A stretch of 9,154 bases of DNA from Bacteroidales bacterium. Lineage in GTDB: Bacteria; Bacteroidota; Bacteroidia; Bacteroidales; JAOZVK01. A program made the translations under genes and the position numbers. A model generated the notes under the pieces. The model ran no database searches and was not told the origin of the DNA. It saw only the letters and a list, made by a program, of their open reading frames with translations. The stretch is from positions 1-9,154 of the forward strand of contig JAOZVK010000211.1 of NCBI GenBank assembly GCA_029938185.1. Direction: 5' to 3'. The stretch's first letter is position 1. Every line of letters starts with the position of its first letter. Shown here one piece after another: positions 8,201-9,154 of the stretch.

Positions 8201-8546
8201 TGTGCTCTCCGAGATTCAATTCTTTTGATATTTCATTTTCATTAAGCTCATCAATAATTTTCACAAGATCTTTGTTCGACTTTAGATGTTTTCGTAGATA
8301 TTTATTTTTCCCAGTTCTATAGAAGTCATCATCATCAGGGTGTCTCAATAAAAAATAACCCTCAAATCGTCTCATGGTTAGATATTCTATAATTAATTTA
8401 TCTAGCTGTTTATCATAGTTTCTATAATCGCTTGTTGTTTTAATCGAAAATCCAAAAAAGATAATAATTACTATAAATATTACAACTATAACTGCCAAAA
8501 AAAGATTGAACCTACCTTTAATTGAAAGATTAAAAAGTGCTTTCAT
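5202..8546 (-). CDS. Membrane sensor with HAMP, GAF, two PAS domains and coiled coils, no output domain
   Basis: Protein of 1114 residues. Order: transmembrane helix 1 (about 14-34), a helical periplasmic region (35-302), transmembrane helix 2 (303-323), HAMP (325-377, with Pro331 and the DELSEM segment), a HAMP-like stretch (380-413), GAF (about 443-592), PAS 1 (about 636-752, ending in the usual DITESKKLENEL), PAS 2 (about 862-985) and a long terminal coiled coil (about 985-1114). Three near-identical heptad segments, EEEMRQNLEELQATQDE and variants, sit at 614-630, 769-785 and 832-848 between the sensory domains. No HisKA H-box, HATPase N/G boxes, receiver, GGDEF, EAL, cyclase, PP2C or chemoreceptor hairpin is visible, so it probably signals by protein contact. 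The ATG at 8546 is followed directly by the first membrane helix. The nearest downstream gene on the strand, H-NOX, is a candidate partner. The ligand is unknown. Confidence 0.88.
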   Translation of the reverse strand: MKALFNLSIKGRFNLFLAVIVVIFIVIIIFFGFSIKTTSDYRNYDKQLDKLIIEYLTMRRFEGYFLLRHPDDDDFYRTGKNKYLRKHLKSNKDLVKIIDELNENEISKELNLGEHMSKLKKYNRTYNGIFIELANRLYEKGSIESGVIGEMKRTGQAAYMATENPTIVEYILLLRKSEKDYLLDKDINFFRYYVETFNELSDYISENAIKNMETSLSDSTGLISIDSVVFKKDLSIDHNLITLLNEYKKNFINLVEIDKDIGLTANEGLNGELRIEIHKFDPELDLIKDVINEEKESVLKNTIRALYIFVSIVIIVLFYVIIRFSTSIISPINKLKKYLHPLSKGILPENIMEFRRKDELSEMIQAINELIIGLKKTTSFAAKIGQGVFSTEFTALSEKDTLGNSLLEMRKNLDIAKKEDEKRKYEDSLRKWANEGLAKFNEIMRQSTKDLGTLSSKIVKNLVQFLNSNQSGLFIYNDNNKENIYLELIATYAYNKERKKQKRIGMGDGLVGMCAEEKTTIYLTEIPDSYLSIRSGLGQSNPRSLLIVPLKLEEQIFGVIEIASFNKFEQYEIDFVEKVSESIASTLSIAKINSRTSELLEQSQQQAEEMAAQEEEMRQNLEELQATQDESARKEAEMSSILGAINKSSLVIEFDIKGKIVDVNKAMCNLLGVSKEQMVGKHQSDFDELDEKNIRKNTFWEKLKNGENITETHHIKVKNKEYWLHEIYTPILDENGVAYKIMNLATDITESKKLENELREKTDEMLAQEEELRQNLEELEATQDEMGKRQEKLQFLNEKMKANEEILNKAIQRVQDQEKKLKIKNEELISSEEELRQNMEELQSTQDQLKIQNITITNNEKKLKRLTTSVPGMIFQLILNITSNETIFKYASINSHKLLGYSPEELVSLKNANKVLKIHKEDLDDFRDAISRTSENLKTLKWEGRIITKSGKYIWIEINIQPERMTQSLVLWNGIMQNIDNQKSMEKEIDDLHLETLQKASTLAINEEITQKNIIKLEQSNEKLLKQQNENILIRKELQDRELELKKTLEKAQLQKDKILKQNQKLIKNKELQNKLTKNFKEKMENLDFDLERKTSEVFSLKRKIAEVEKKLNK

Positions 8547-8594
8547 ATATACTTTTTATACAAAAAAAAAATCAAATATTAGCTTAATTTAAAT

Positions 8595-8630
8595 AGGCTC
8601 TTCGAGCCTTCTTATGTTGCTTTCGCATTA
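8595..8630 (-). repeat. Hairpin module in the sensor leader
   Basis: On the minus strand: AATGCGAAAGCAAC, giving a TGC-GAAA-GCA mini-hairpin, then AGGCTC-GAA-GAGCCT, a perfect 6-bp stem. Compared with AGGTC/GACCT in the other copies, a C on one side is matched by a G on the other, so pairing is kept although the sequence changes. The hairpin ends about 48 bases before the sensor ATG, in the same orientation. Confidence 0.65.
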
Positions 8631-8632
8631 AT

Positions 8633-9008
8633 AATTTTACTATTTTTATTCATTATTAAACAATAAAATAAAAATTATAACAAATATAAATAAAAAATGA
8701 TAATTTATTTAAAATTTAGTAAAAATAACTTTCTTTTTGTACTTTATATTAGTTTGTAATAATATTTTTTATTGAATAAAAATAAAGTTTAATATGTGAT
8801 TGTAAATTATTTACACCTCAATAATATATATATATTATTTTAATTATTTTTATTAAAAATAAATATTTTCAATTTTTATTAAATTTACAAATTTGATACC
8901 GATATTTTTATTTTATTTTTTAAACTATTCAAATGTAAAACACTCTATACTTTTTAATTTTATTACATATGATATATAATCAATTGTTGTTCAAGAAATA
9001 AATTAAAA
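8633..9008. other. Extremely AT-rich intergenic region with a 20-bp palindrome
   Basis: About 375 bases of nearly pure A/T sequence between the sensor leader and the tRNA terminator. No open frame of useful size or RNA gene is visible. The only distinct structure is a perfect 20-base palindrome of alternating A and T at 8820-8839. It may hold the sensor promoter; otherwise nothing is recognised. Confidence 0.6.
8681..8688 (-). promoter_or_regulatory. Possible -7 box for the sensor gene
   Basis: On the minus strand TATATTTG fits the Bacteroidota -7 consensus TAnnTTTG. A start just downstream would give a leader of roughly 125 bases containing the hairpin module at 8595-8630. No convincing TTTG -33 element is present, and AT-rich sequence yields such motifs by chance. 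Confidence 0.25.
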
Positions 9009-9010
9009 AC

Positions 9011-9056
9011 AAAAAAAGCAAAATTATTGTTTTAATTTAACAACAATTTTGCTTTT
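9011..9056 (-). terminator. Intrinsic terminator after tRNA-Pro
   Basis: Arms 9014-9031 and 9039-9056 form an 18-bp stem with a 7-base loop. The single non-complementary position on the plus strand becomes a G:U pair on the minus-strand RNA. The stem is followed on that strand by a T-rich tract (AAA at 9011-9013 and beyond on the plus strand). It begins eight bases after the tRNA 3' end, so it terminates leftward tRNA transcription. Confidence 0.85.
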
Positions 9057-9063
9057 ACAAAAG

Positions 9064-9139
9064 TCGGGATGAGAGGATTTGAACCTCCGACCCCACGCCC
9101 CCCAGACGCGTACTCTAAACCAAGCTGAGCTACATCCCG
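9064..9139 (-). tRNA. tRNA-Pro (anticodon GGG)
   Basis: A 76-nt cloverleaf on the minus strand. The acceptor stem pairs CGGGATG with CATCCCG, the D arm is GCTC/GAGT with an 11-base loop, the anticodon stem is CGCGT/GCGTG around loop CTGGGGG (anticodon GGG, proline), the variable loop is GGGTC, and the T arm is GGAGG/CCTCT around TTCAAAT. The discriminator is A. CCA is not encoded and must be added after transcription. Its promoter lies outside the window. Confidence 0.96.
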
Positions 9140-9154
9140 ATTTCGTTTGCAAAT

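Noticed and set aside
5202..8546. Histidine kinase annotation for the large sensor
   Set aside because: No H-box, N-box or glycine-rich ATP-binding motif is found; the helical heptad repeats only superficially resemble a dimerisation domain.
8820..8839. AT palindrome as a replication origin or operator
   Set aside because: There are no DnaA boxes or iterons nearby, and alternating A/T palindromes are expected by chance in such AT-rich DNA.

Overview
The window looks like chromosomal DNA of an AT-rich member of the Bacteroidota. The reasons are the very low GC content, the absence of Shine-Dalgarno sequences before the genes, start regions made of A/T runs, a Bacteroidota-style ABC-F protein, and a type of PAS/GAF coiled-coil sensor common in that phylum. 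The assignment rests on style and cannot be narrowed to a genus.

Layout from left to right. Positions 1-405 hold no gene and are filled with repeats. A plus-strand ABC-F ATPase (406-2265) follows. It is flanked by two inverted copies of a repeat of about 100 bp, and the right copy is split by a 147-bp MITE-like element. Everything else is on the minus strand: a peptide deformylase with a lipoprotein signal (2561-3178), a phosphofructokinase gene with a frameshift and a lost C-terminus (3233-4176), an H-NOX heme protein (4353-4874), a second 215-bp MITE-like element (4962-5176), a 1114-residue membrane sensor with HAMP, GAF and two PAS domains but no recognisable output domain (5202-8546), an extremely AT-rich spacer, and a tRNA-Pro(GGG) with a strong downstream terminator (9064-9139).

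Two themes stand out. The first is a family of short non-coding elements with GGCTAC...GTAGCC-type ends. Two copies have perfect 8-bp target duplications, and for one the empty site survives elsewhere in the window. A third, degenerate copy forms the tail of the broken phosphofructokinase frame. A separate hairpin module (a small GNRA-type loop followed by an AGGTC-GAA-GACCT-type stem) occurs four times; three copies lie upstream of genes and in the same orientation as them, and the stem changes are pairing-compatible. The second theme is signalling: the H-NOX gene lies directly downstream of the output-less sensor. Removing the MITE and one target duplication leaves an ancestral gap of about 104 nt, so the two may have formed a gas-sensing unit. 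That pairing is an inference.
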